Below are positions 27,493-35,066 of a stretch of DNA of 64,000 nt, piece by piece. Below the pieces are notes generated by a model. The model searched no databases. It was not told the origin of the DNA and saw only the letters and a program-made list of their open reading frames with translations. The stretch is taken from positions 1 to 64,000 of the forward strand of contig JAKOMP010000021.1 of assembly GCA_022241785.1 (NCBI GenBank). The letters run 5' to 3'. The position numbers and the translations under genes were made by a program. Positions within the stretch are counted from its first letter, which is position 1, and each line of letters begins with the position of its first letter. The DNA comes from Cyanocohniella sp. LLY (lineage in GTDB: Bacteria > Cyanobacteriota > Cyanobacteriia > Cyanobacteriales > Nostocaceae).

Positions 27493-27631
27493 AATCCGTT
27501 TTTACCATTTGAAGTTATACAAATCTAATCCTAGCAAGCAAAGCTCTTGGTGCAATGATTATTTGATATATTTATTTTTATCTTTTACCAAGATATAGTG
27601 ATATACTAGCAATAGTGTTTATTTATTTAAA

Positions 27632-27705
27632 CGGGATGTGGCGCAGCTTGGTAGCGCACTTCGTTCGGGACGAAGGGGCCGCTGGTTCGAATCCAGTCAT
27701 CCCGA
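27632..27705 (+). tRNA. tRNA-Pro(CGG)
   Basis: The 74-nt sequence folds into a complete cloverleaf. It has a 7-bp acceptor stem (CGGGATG / CATCCCG), a D arm GCGC-AGCTTGGTA-GCGC, and an anticodon stem CTTCG/CGAAG around the loop TTCGGGA with anticodon CGG. The variable loop is GGGCC, and the T arm is GCTGG-TTCGAAT-CCAGT. The discriminator is A. CCA is not encoded, as usual in cyanobacteria. It borders the accessory island that follows. Confidence 0.95.
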
Positions 27706-27765
27706 TTTGTTGTAGATATGTACCAATTTCAGTAGAAATTCCGTTTTTTGCTGCTTGGGATTTAT

Positions 27766-28028
27766 CGTCTTGGTTCTGGCGCAACGTTCCCCAATGTCTC
27801 TGGATCAATGCTAGCAAAACTAGAAATACCAATTCCACCAGAGTCTGAATAAAAGCGGATTGTGGCGATTATAGATGAGGCGTTTGAGGGGATTGATAGA
27901 TGATCGCAAACACCGAAAAGAATCTCGCCAACTCCCGCGAACTATTTGAAAGCTATCTAAACACCATCAAACTTAGTGATACTTTCTTTGAACCCCTACC
28001 CGAACAAGAACTCCAGGAATGGGAATGA
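27766..28028 (+). pseudogene. hsdS pseudogene (type I restriction specificity subunit, C-terminal piece)
   Basis: A relic of the second half of an HsdS protein can be read directly after tRNA-Pro. It runs GATFPNVSGSMLAKLEIPIPP, then a nonsense codon TAA (27850-27852) where the family usually has Gln (PPxxEQKRIVA). KRIVAIIDEAFEGID follows in the same frame. After a shift the text continues as IANTEKNLANSRELFESYL in the frame opening at 27900. GATxx...LxxLEIPxPPxxEQxRIV...L is the conserved end of the second target-recognition domain and its coiled coil. One nonsense mutation and one frameshift are visible, and the N-terminal two thirds are missing. The 42-codon frame 27900-28028 could still be translated, but more likely it is debris. 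Confidence 0.8.
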
Positions 28029-28073
28029 GCTAGCTGATAGTTTGTAATTAAGCCAAGCTGACCTGCTTAGACT

Positions 28074-28337
28074 ATGACTATTTTTGAATATGACGAAAAC
28101 AAAAGCCAATCTAATCTTGCTAAACATGGAATTGACTTTATTGAAGCTCAAAAATTATGGAACGATCCCAAACTGTTAGAAATTCCCGCCAGAACCCAAG
28201 ATGAGCTAAGGTTTTTAGTTATTGCTAAAATAAATGACAAACATTGGTCAGGAATTATCACCTACCGCGATCAAAATATTCGGATCATATCCGTCCGCCG
28301 CTCACGCACAGAAGAGATTACGCTCTATGAAAGCTAA
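28074..28337 (+). CDS. brnT: BrnT-family toxin
   Basis: The 87-residue protein matches the BrnT ribonuclease toxin pattern: F-E-Y-D-x-N-K at the start, NLAKHGIDFIEAQKLWNDP, a central WSGIITYRDQNIRIISVRRS and a final R-x-x-E-x-x-x-Y. BrnT has a RelE-like fold, cuts RNA and is neutralised by BrnA. The stop codon overlaps the antitoxin start by 11 bp, the usual brnT-brnA order. It lies 45 bp after the hsdS relic and before the hsdR relic, i.e. within a former type I restriction operon. Confidence 0.88.
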   Translation: MTIFEYDENKSQSNLAKHGIDFIEAQKLWNDPKLLEIPARTQDELRFLVIAKINDKHWSGIITYRDQNIRIISVRRSRTEEITLYES

Positions 28338-28557
28338 GGAATTTGACCAAAAATTTGATGATTGTGAAGACATCACAGAAATGCTTGACTTGTCTCAAGC
28401 CAAGCGACCCCTCTCTGCTCAAAAAAAAGTCAGCATCGACCTACCCATATGGATGATTGAATTAATTGATCAAGAAGCCGGCCGTTTAGGAGTAACGCCC
28501 CAGACAATTATTCAAACCTCCTTAGCTGAACATTTAGCCGTAAAAAATCCCTCGTGA
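28327..28557 (+). CDS. brnA: BrnA-family antitoxin (ribbon-helix-helix)
   Basis: From the ATG at 28327 the protein has 76 residues: a N-terminal helix (MKAKEFDQKFDDCEDITEML) that should wrap the toxin, then a C-terminal ribbon-helix-helix (KKVSIDLPIWMIELIDQEAG, RLGVTPQTIIQTSLAEHL) that binds the operator. A longer frame opens 93 bp upstream, but that portion reads brnT in another frame and was not used. BrnA usually represses its own operon together with BrnT. Its stop overlaps a GTG that begins the hsdR relic. Confidence 0.87.
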   Translation: MKAKEFDQKFDDCEDITEMLDLSQAKRPLSAQKKVSIDLPIWMIELIDQEAGRLGVTPQTIIQTSLAEHLAVKNPS

Positions 28558-28643
28558 ACGAAGCCGAAACCCGCACCGAACTAATTGACCCCGCACTCAA
28601 AGCCGCAGGCTGGGGAGTTATTGAAACTTTCGTTATATCGTAA
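28554..28643 (+). pseudogene. hsdR relic (5' end of type I restriction R subunit)
   Basis: A GTG start overlapping the brnA stop opens a 29-codon frame reading MNEAETRTELIDPALKAAGW-GVIE. This is the characteristic opening of cyanobacterial HsdR/DEAD-helicase restriction subunits (EAETRxxLIDPALKAAGWG). The frame then leaves the family and stops. A MITE-like element begins about 50 bp later and may have been part of the truncating event. Nothing else of hsdR follows. Confidence 0.75.
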
Positions 28644-28689
28644 ATAGAGTATCTTTGTACCATCTTTCAACCCATTCCTAGTGTCAGAT

Positions 28690-28801
28690 AAGGGACTTCC
28701 AACTAAAAAAATCTCCTATCACTGGGTAGAGCAGGGGAGCAGGGGGAAGAAAGAAAAATTTCATCTAAGTAAATTGGATAATTTATTTTCTGGAAGTACC
28801 T
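28690..28801. mobile_element. MITE-like element with imperfect inverted ends
   Basis: Ends of about 24 bp, GGACTTCCAACTAAAAAAAT.. on the left and the inverted ..AATTTATTTTCTGGAAGTACC on the right, are imperfect inverted repeats flanking about 60 bp without coding capacity, including a purine-rich GAGCAGGGGGAAG segment. The ACTTCC(A)...AAAT end sequence recurs in Nostocales genomes as I recall. No convincing target duplication is visible. Confidence 0.45.
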
Positions 28802-28817
28802 TAACATCTCACAGACA

Positions 28818-29177
28818 ATGCACATTACTCAGACTCTTCATACAGCGATTCTCGTAACTGACTTGGAAAAATCAGAATATTTTTATGGCAAAGTGTTGGG
28901 GTTGCTCAAAATAGACCGTTCTCTAAAATACCCCGGTGCATGGTATCAAGTCGGGAACTATCAAATTCACCTGATAGTTGCAAATACTGTTCCTACCGAA
29001 AACCCTAACGAAAAATGGGGACGTAACCCCCACGTTGCTTTTGCTGTGCTTGATTTGGAAATTGCTAAACAAGAGCTGCTTCAGCAACATTATCCCGTAC
29101 AAACTAGTGCTTCTGGTCGTGCTGCTCTTTTTACTCAAGATCCAGATGGGAATGTTATTGAATTAAGTCAGGGGTAA
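28818..29177 (+). CDS. VOC-superfamily (glyoxalase/dioxygenase-fold) protein
   Basis: The 119-residue single-domain protein has the two beta-alpha-beta-beta-beta repeats of the vicinal-oxygen-chelate fold. HTAILVTDLEKSEYFYGKVLGL opens the first module; GRNPHVAFAVLDLEIAKQEL and FTQDPDGNVIELSQ form the second. Likely metal ligands are His10 (HTAIL), His in HVAFAV and Glu near the end (VIELSQ). Members range from glyoxalases to fosfomycin or bleomycin resistance proteins, and nothing here decides between them. Confidence 0.85.
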   Translation: MHITQTLHTAILVTDLEKSEYFYGKVLGLLKIDRSLKYPGAWYQVGNYQIHLIVANTVPTENPNEKWGRNPHVAFAVLDLEIAKQELLQQHYPVQTSASGRAALFTQDPDGNVIELSQG

Positions 29178-29206
29178 TGGGGTGAAGAATGATTGAATTT
29201 TGAGTT

Positions 29207-30499
29207 ATGAAAATTATTGCCTATGCTTACACTGATCCCTTACTAGAATCTTCTCTTGATCCTGATGACTGGGGATGGGAGGTGGATCGCTTGTATCATG
29301 ATTTGGGTAAGCGATCGCAACTAAAACAATTATTCACAGATTGTCAAACTGAACCAGCCGATTATCTCCTGATCCGCCGCTTGGAAGAATTGGGGAATAC
29401 TCTAGAGGAAGTGAGCGATCGCTTGCGTGAATTGGAAGTCCTGGGGATGAAAGTAATTGCTACTGAACAACCCTATACTTCTGAAAATTCTCATGTCCAG
29501 GCTGATTTGTTGAAGTTGCTACGCGAAATCCAGCATCATCAGCGTAGTCGGCGTATTCGTCAAGGCCATGCTCGTAGTCGTCTGGAAACTGCACCACCTC
29601 CAGGTAAAGCTCCCTATGGCTATCGACGTAGTAAAGAAAAATATATTGTTGATCGGAGTACTTCTCCAGTAGTTAAAGATTTTTTTGAGTACTTTTCACT
29701 TTATGGTTCCTTGCGGGGAGCAGTTCGTTACCTAGCAAAAAAATATGGTAAGAAGATTTCTGTGACTACAGGGCGGCGCTGGTTGACTAATCCGGTTTAT
29801 CGCGGTGACACGGCTTATCAACATGACGAAATTATTTCTGATACTCATACGCCTATAATTTCTCGAGAAGAAGCCGCCCAAATTGATCGAATTTTACGCC
29901 GTAATAGTCGTTTACCGTCTCGGACTGCTAGTGCGCCGCGTTCTTTAGCAGGGTTAGTTGTTTGTGGAGAATGTCAATCGCATACAACAGTTACCCGTGT
30001 CACCCAACGCCACCAAGATAACGAGTACTTATATTTACGTCCCATCAGATGCACTAAAAGCCCTAAATGTCGAGCAATTCCCTATGAAGAGGTATTAGCA
30101 CATACCATTGAAATTGTTTGTCGTGACTTACCCCTAGCAGTAGCAGGAATGAATTTTCCGCAGTTGGATACAATTAAAACTAGTTTAGGGGAAGCGATCG
30201 CGCGTCAACAAGCAATACTTCAGCAGTTACCCGCTTTAGTCGAAACTGAAATTTTGGATGAGGAAACAGCAAAATTGAGAGCTTACAAACTCCGTACAGA
30301 AATTTCTGCACTCCAGTCTAGGCTAGCTACTCTTCCTCCAGTTAACTTGCGTTCTGTGGCTCAAGCTGTTTCAATTCCGCAATTTTGGTTAGATTTGTCA
30401 GAAGCAGAACGCAGGTTTTATTTTCGAGAATTTATTCGCCAAATTGAAATTATTCGCCAAGATCAAGGCTGGGACTTGCAAGTAATTTTTATCTTTTAG
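29207..30499 (+). CDS. Serine-recombinase-like protein with degenerate catalytic domain
   Basis: The 430-residue protein keeps the large-serine-recombinase layout. It has a resolvase-like N-domain (1-100), a Recombinase domain (about 130-225; PPPGKAPYGYRRSKEKYIVD, RGRRWLTNPVYRG-like), a zinc ribbon (CGEC ... CTKSPKC, about 247-286) and a coiled coil (about 320-365). The active-site residues are largely gone. The Y-x-R-V-S start is replaced by AYAYTDP, so no catalytic Ser is at the expected place. The K-L-D-R-L-x-R-S helix reads RRLEELGNT, so both conserved arginines are lost. It may be an inactive or repurposed DNA-binding relative, such as a directionality or regulatory factor. It could also derive from an excision-element recombinase of the XisF type. 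Confidence 0.78.
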   Translation: MKIIAYAYTDPLLESSLDPDDWGWEVDRLYHDLGKRSQLKQLFTDCQTEPADYLLIRRLEELGNTLEEVSDRLRELEVLGMKVIATEQPYTSENSHVQADLLKLLREIQHHQRSRRIRQGHARSRLETAPPPGKAPYGYRRSKEKYIVDRSTSPVVKDFFEYFSLYGSLRGAVRYLAKKYGKKISVTTGRRWLTNPVYRGDTAYQHDEIISDTHTPIISREEAAQIDRILRRNSRLPSRTASAPRSLAGLVVCGECQSHTTVTRVTQRHQDNEYLYLRPIRCTKSPKCRAIPYEEVLAHTIEIVCRDLPLAVAGMNFPQLDTIKTSLGEAIARQQAILQQLPALVETEILDEETAKLRAYKLRTEISALQSRLATLPPVNLRSVAQAVSIPQFWLDLSEAERRFYFREFIRQIEIIRQDQGWDLQVIFIF

Positions 30500-30553
30500 A
30501 ATTGTTGTCGATCCATTGTACTGCATGATAACAAATGCTGAGTTTACTAGCCT

Positions 30554-32143
30554 CTATTCTTTCTCATCTTTACTAGAAGATGCGGGTGGTTTACCTGTAT
30601 TCCTCACATTGACAACTTTACCTAATAAATCGAACCAAAAAGGCGCACCCATCGCAATAGCAATACCACTCACAAACCAGCCGCAAATCATAGTTAAAAC
30701 TTTCCAAAGAGAGAATGGATACTTGGGATTAAGATTCCAGTTAATTTGCTGTTGTAAATTAATCATAGTCCAACCAATGGGTAAGGAAATTTCGTTTAAA
30801 ATTTGTTCAGTTTGCTTTTTAAGAACATCTAAATTTCCTGATTGATTACCAGTATTATTTTGGACTAATTGTCCTGCATTGTTAACAATTGCTATACGTA
30901 TAGAAGAATCTTTGGACAACCTGCTAGCAATATGAAATGCATCAGCATTGGCAATTATGGCAATAACCACACCAATTAAAATTGCCACTCCTTTGGCGTT
31001 ACGTTTATATACGCCAGCTGCTCTATCCATTGATCTATCAAATGTATGCTCTATTTCTTGTTGTAATATATAAACACCTTCTTGCGTATTTTTAGCCTTA
31101 ATTTGGGCCCGCTTGGCTAATGCAGCCATGTTGCTAACTACGGTTGGTGGTAGTTTTTTGCTTAATTCTTCAATTCTCGCACTCAAAGAAACAAAGGTTT
31201 TATAAGCTTCACTTTCTGGGTTTTGAAATTCATTGATAAAACCTCGATGAACATCACTACCTATATTAATTAATTCCACTATTTCATTAATATTAGGTCT
31301 TAAACCTTTAAGCGAAATAGTTTGTTCAATGTTGTCAAAAATATCTTGTCTAAAAAATATAATTTTTTGCAAAGCTTTGCTTGCATAGATATCTTCTGGC
31401 ATATCTGATTTAAACACTTCTATATATCTATCTAAGCTTTGTCCCATGCGATTCATACTAGTAGTTAAATCAGCCTTGCCTTTTTGGAAATCATCAATAA
31501 TTATGCCAAAGCTTTTTTCCACGATCTCCGTAAAATCATCGTAGATATAAACAGAAAATCTACTAATATGATTATCTACACTATTTACCTGTTGATTAAA
31601 TTTTAATAATATATTTTGTATTTCTTGTAACTGTTCATCTTTAAAATTTATCAGTCTTGATTCAGTTAGCGTCTGCACAAGTTTTGGTATTCCTAATGTC
31701 TCCATTAGTGTGGTAGCAAAAGTTTCTGCCGGAATATAAGAGGGAGCGCTATGTTTTTTGATATCATCTTTGATATCACTATCATGTGTATATCCAAAAA
31801 TACTTTTTCTTCTTTTTTCTCCAGATAAGGAAAATTTCATGGGAAGAGATGACAAGAACCAAACAAACTTACGAGGTAAATTTGTTAAAAATCCTTTAGC
31901 TTCTTGATTAACGCTTTTAATTAAAGGATGTTCGTATAAGTCGTTGACAAAGTTGATTACACTATCATCTTCGGATTTAACTGCATCACCTGCTATGAGG
32001 ATTTCTATTGATTTTTTTAAATGAACAGCACGCCATTGTAAAACCGTAGTAATTAATTCCTGTATTTCCGAGGCTAACAAGCTTAAAATTAAGTAAATAA
32101 AAATTAACCCAATTGCTACATCTAAGATAAAAGGTAAACTCAT
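30554..32143 (-). CDS. Conserved membrane protein of unknown function
   Basis: From the ATG at 32143 the protein has 529 residues; a TTG lies 15 bp upstream. It has one N-terminal transmembrane helix (LDVAIGLIFIYLILSLLA), a long alpha-helical, charged middle of about 330 residues, and two C-terminal helices (AILIGVVIAIIANADAF and WKVLTMICGWFVSGIAIAM). It closes with GAPFWFDLLGKVVNVRNTGK. This GAPFWFDxLxKxxNxR end is a family signature I have seen in conserved bacterial membrane proteins, but I cannot name a function. The gene is convergent with the recombinase-like gene and stands alone. Confidence 0.75.
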   Translation of the reverse strand: MSLPFILDVAIGLIFIYLILSLLASEIQELITTVLQWRAVHLKKSIEILIAGDAVKSEDDSVINFVNDLYEHPLIKSVNQEAKGFLTNLPRKFVWFLSSLPMKFSLSGEKRRKSIFGYTHDSDIKDDIKKHSAPSYIPAETFATTLMETLGIPKLVQTLTESRLINFKDEQLQEIQNILLKFNQQVNSVDNHISRFSVYIYDDFTEIVEKSFGIIIDDFQKGKADLTTSMNRMGQSLDRYIEVFKSDMPEDIYASKALQKIIFFRQDIFDNIEQTISLKGLRPNINEIVELINIGSDVHRGFINEFQNPESEAYKTFVSLSARIEELSKKLPPTVVSNMAALAKRAQIKAKNTQEGVYILQQEIEHTFDRSMDRAAGVYKRNAKGVAILIGVVIAIIANADAFHIASRLSKDSSIRIAIVNNAGQLVQNNTGNQSGNLDVLKKQTEQILNEISLPIGWTMINLQQQINWNLNPKYPFSLWKVLTMICGWFVSGIAIAMGAPFWFDLLGKVVNVRNTGKPPASSSKDEKE

Positions 32144-32396
32144 TGTCAAAGTCCTCAATCAGTAATTTGCACGCCCTAGATGGTATTAGTTGTATCATTT
32201 ATATCCAAAAATGATTGTTAAATAAATTGACAAAATTCAGAACAATTTCTCAAAAAATTATCGCTGACCAGAGAAAATTAAGCTAACCTTGAAACTTAGC
32301 AATCGTCAGAACAAATGTTGTTCTGGGTGGCAGCACTAGAGATTCACTTTGGTCTCTATGTAATCAAACCAGCAAGTAAAATGATTATCATAGGAT

Positions 32397-34016
32397 ATGC
32401 AAGAAGGAAGCTTTATTTGGGGTCATCTAGAAAAACAGCATCGCGCGGTTAACAAATGGATTGATTGGGTATGGCTGATAGTTCTGCTTTTGGCAGCAGT
32501 ATTATTGTTTAGTATCAATCTGGGCGGATTACCGTTGCAAGATGGCGATGAAGGGACTGTGGCCCAAGTAGCCAGGGAAATTTTCAATTCCCCACCAGAT
32601 TCCCTGCGATGGCTGTACCCGACATTAGGTGGAGAACCATATCATCAAAAACCGCCTCTCATGCATTTGTTAATTGCTGGGGCTTATTTTTTAGGAGGCG
32701 TTAATGAATGGACGACACGCCTACCAGGCTCCATTTTAACAGCGGCATCAGTACCATTATTATATGGTCTTGGTCGAGAGTTATTTCGTCAACGTTGGAT
32801 AGCTATTTATAGCGCCTTAATTTACCTGACAATGCTGCCTGTGGTGCGTTATGGCAGATTGGCCATTTTAGATGGGGCAGCGGTAAGCTTTTTCATGGTG
32901 ATGATGTTGTGCGTATTGCGATCGCGCCGCGATTTACGTTATTGCTTAGGTATTGGTATTGGTTTTGGGTTGATTTGTCTAACTCAGGGTCTATTAGGCA
33001 TACTACTTGGTGTAGTGGCCATCATCTTTTTGTTTTGGGATACACCCAGATTGCTTACCAATTACTATTTTTGGATAGCCATCTTTATTGGCATTGTGCC
33101 TGTGGTTGGTTGGTATGGCGCTCAACTGCTGAAATATGGTTACACTTTTTTCTCAGCAGGTATTATCAATCCATCATTAAACCAATTTGCCACAGTCTTG
33201 GAGAAAAATAGCGAACCACCTTGGTACTATATCTGGGAAATTTGTAAATGGACATGGCCTTGGTTACTTTTTTTGCCACAGACAATGTGTTTAATATGGG
33301 AAAATCGCAGTCTCAGTTGGGCAAAAATGCTACTGGTATGGAGTGGTGTTTATTTACTGTTAATCTCCGGTATAGATGCGAAACTTCCTTGGTATATATT
33401 CCCGATATATCCTAGTTTAGCCTTAGCTTTTGGTGTCCAGTTAGCAGAAACAGAACATTTGCCTATCATCACCACCTATCCCCGTACGTGGGTGGCTGGC
33501 TTGTCAATACTAGCCGTAGTAGCTTCTGCCGGTAGTATTTATTTTAGTGGTGGTACAGGACCAAAAACTGATTTACAGCTAATTTTTGCAGCTGTAGCAT
33601 TGACCATGACCTTAGCAGCTATCTTGGCAGAAAAAGGTGACGGACAATTTCTGAAGATTTTGTTTTGGGGAAGTTATGTATCGCTGCTGCTGTTGATGAA
33701 ATCTAACTACTGGGTGTGGGAATTATGGCAAGCCTATCCAGTTAAACCAGTTGCTGCCATGATTGAGCAGGCTGATCCAGTAGATGCCAAGATTTATACA
33801 TCTTTTCCCTACCATCGCTCCTCATTAGATTTTTATAGCGATCGCACTATTATTCCTGCTTCTGTAGGTGAGTTGCAATATTATTGGCATTACATCCCCC
33901 AACCCTATTTCCTGCTCAAAGCGTCAGATATCGAAGAACTCCAACTCGAATCCCTGACATTGATTGACCAAGCAGAAGATTGGATACTGGTGACAAAAGA
34001 AACTGGTCGGTTGTGA
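32397..34016 (+). CDS. ArnT/PMT-family (GT39/GT83) membrane glycosyltransferase
   Basis: The 539-residue protein has about eleven hydrophobic helices. The first periplasmic loop carries the family motif D-G-D-E-G (LPLQDGDEGTVAQVAREIF), where Asp/Glu act as catalytic base, followed by YHQKPPLMHLL. Such enzymes transfer sugars from undecaprenyl- or dolichyl-phosphate donors to lipids or proteins at the outer face of the membrane. The C-terminal 100 residues form a soluble domain. The acceptor is unknown; lipid A or glycoprotein modification are possibilities. Confidence 0.85.
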   Translation: MQEGSFIWGHLEKQHRAVNKWIDWVWLIVLLLAAVLLFSINLGGLPLQDGDEGTVAQVAREIFNSPPDSLRWLYPTLGGEPYHQKPPLMHLLIAGAYFLGGVNEWTTRLPGSILTAASVPLLYGLGRELFRQRWIAIYSALIYLTMLPVVRYGRLAILDGAAVSFFMVMMLCVLRSRRDLRYCLGIGIGFGLICLTQGLLGILLGVVAIIFLFWDTPRLLTNYYFWIAIFIGIVPVVGWYGAQLLKYGYTFFSAGIINPSLNQFATVLEKNSEPPWYYIWEICKWTWPWLLFLPQTMCLIWENRSLSWAKMLLVWSGVYLLLISGIDAKLPWYIFPIYPSLALAFGVQLAETEHLPIITTYPRTWVAGLSILAVVASAGSIYFSGGTGPKTDLQLIFAAVALTMTLAAILAEKGDGQFLKILFWGSYVSLLLLMKSNYWVWELWQAYPVKPVAAMIEQADPVDAKIYTSFPYHRSSLDFYSDRTIIPASVGELQYYWHYIPQPYFLLKASDIEELQLESLTLIDQAEDWILVTKETGRL

Positions 34017-34038
34017 AGATATGAGGGAAACGGGGTAT

Positions 34039-34068
34039 ATGGGGAAGTATTTTCGTTCTTGTCCCCAT
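34039..34068. terminator. Weak hairpin between convergent genes
   Basis: A perfect 7-bp stem (ATGGGGA / TCCCCAT) with a 16-nt loop lies in the 72-bp gap between convergent genes. No T-tract follows, so a terminator role rests on position alone. Confidence 0.3.
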
Positions 34069-34088
34069 TACTCCAAGTTCCCCAGTCT

Positions 34089-34460
34089 CTAGATTCTGTC
34101 TTGAATTTCCTCCGTACTAGGAGGTTCCTGGTTGTATTGAGTGTTTTGCTGAGTCATCGTCAACAAACTTAAAAAAATGGCAATCCCTACAGCTATGCTG
34201 AGGACAGGACGCTTGAGGAGGATAAAATCTCGTATAATTCTAGCTAAAGGACTACTTTGACGACGCAATGTCGAGCAAATCATTATTTGTTTGAGAGTAA
34301 AAGGATCGCGAACATAATGGCCACTGGGACAGACTACTAATTTTTGCTGGCAATACGGGCAGTTAAACAAGCCAATATATGTCTTGACTGGTTTTGTCTT
34401 AGTATTTCTTTGGCAAATTGGGCAAGTAACATAATGATTATCAAAGGTGTGTATATTCAT
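34089..34460 (-). CDS. Small zinc-ribbon membrane protein
   Basis: The 123-residue protein has two CxxC pairs at the N-terminus (YVTCPICQRN and FNCPYCQQ) that should form a zinc ribbon. A third Cys follows in VVCPSGHYVRDP, and then one transmembrane helix (about 90-110, VLSIAVGIAIFLSLLTM) with a short Gln-rich tail. The ribbon is predicted to face the cytoplasm. It resembles small uncharacterised cyanobacterial proteins; no function is assigned. Confidence 0.7.
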   Translation of the reverse strand: MNIHTFDNHYVTCPICQRNTKTKPVKTYIGLFNCPYCQQKLVVCPSGHYVRDPFTLKQIMICSTLRRQSSPLARIIRDFILLKRPVLSIAVGIAIFLSLLTMTQQNTQYNQEPPSTEEIQDRI

Positions 34461-35066
34461 CTACCTCGTCCGCCTAGTCCATTTATTCGCTTTATAACAA
34501 TAGCTATATTCAATTTTTGAGAAATGCTTAGTAGACCTGATAGGGTGAGATGACATTACTCATTCATCACGCGAGTGGTTATATTTCTACCAAGGATGGC
34601 TCAATGGTGGTAACACGAGTATAACTAGATTTGGGTGAAGATGGCTGCTTTTTATTGATTGGCTATAGTACATTAACTAAGTTCACAGATAATATATTTT
34701 ATCTCCAGATAATTAAGTTGGCACTCACTTTCACCTCATCCGCGTGTTGCTGACCATTGACTATTAATTCTCTCTCATTTAACCACTCCCTTGATAAAAA
34801 TTTTGAGTAACAGAATGTTTTTTAAACAAAATTTTGTAAATTGACATCTAGCATCATTCTTCACCAAACCTGAACACCGGGTTAATGAATGAAAAATCAA
34901 GGTCTTCCGGTTGAAGTCATTACCAGACGCTAGGTTTTTGACGAGCGTGCAAGTTAAGAGTATATCGACCAATTTAAACTTACTTGTCTGGTTGATAAAT
35001 AATGACTCACAATGATAAATAACAGTTAAAAATTTAAATTTCTGCTTACATTTACCCCACCCTTCA
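34461..35066. other. 606-bp intergenic region
   Basis: I see no gene with family features, tRNA or strong terminator. One short minus-strand frame (34775-34972) has no recognisable domain and no good ribosome-binding site. The region separates divergent genes and should contain the ClC channel gene promoter. Confidence 0.5.

Noticed and set aside
27615-27848. A 77-codon plus-strand open frame
   Set aside because: It runs straight through tRNA-Pro and the hsdS relic in another frame and has no domain or own ribosome-binding site.
28234-28326. Upstream extension of brnA
   Set aside because: This part codes for brnT in another frame, and the ATG at 28327 gives the usual BrnA length and overlap.
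27632-30499. Integrative element bounded by tRNA-Pro with attachment sites
   Set aside because: I looked for a second copy of the tRNA 3' end downstream and saw none, and the recombinase-like protein is a degenerate serine, not a tyrosine, recombinase.
30516-30845. A 109-codon plus-strand frame
   Set aside because: It lies antisense to the end of the large membrane protein gene and has no family features.
34775-34972. A 65-codon minus-strand frame in the 606-bp gap
   Set aside because: No recognisable domain, no good start signal, composition like the surrounding non-coding DNA.
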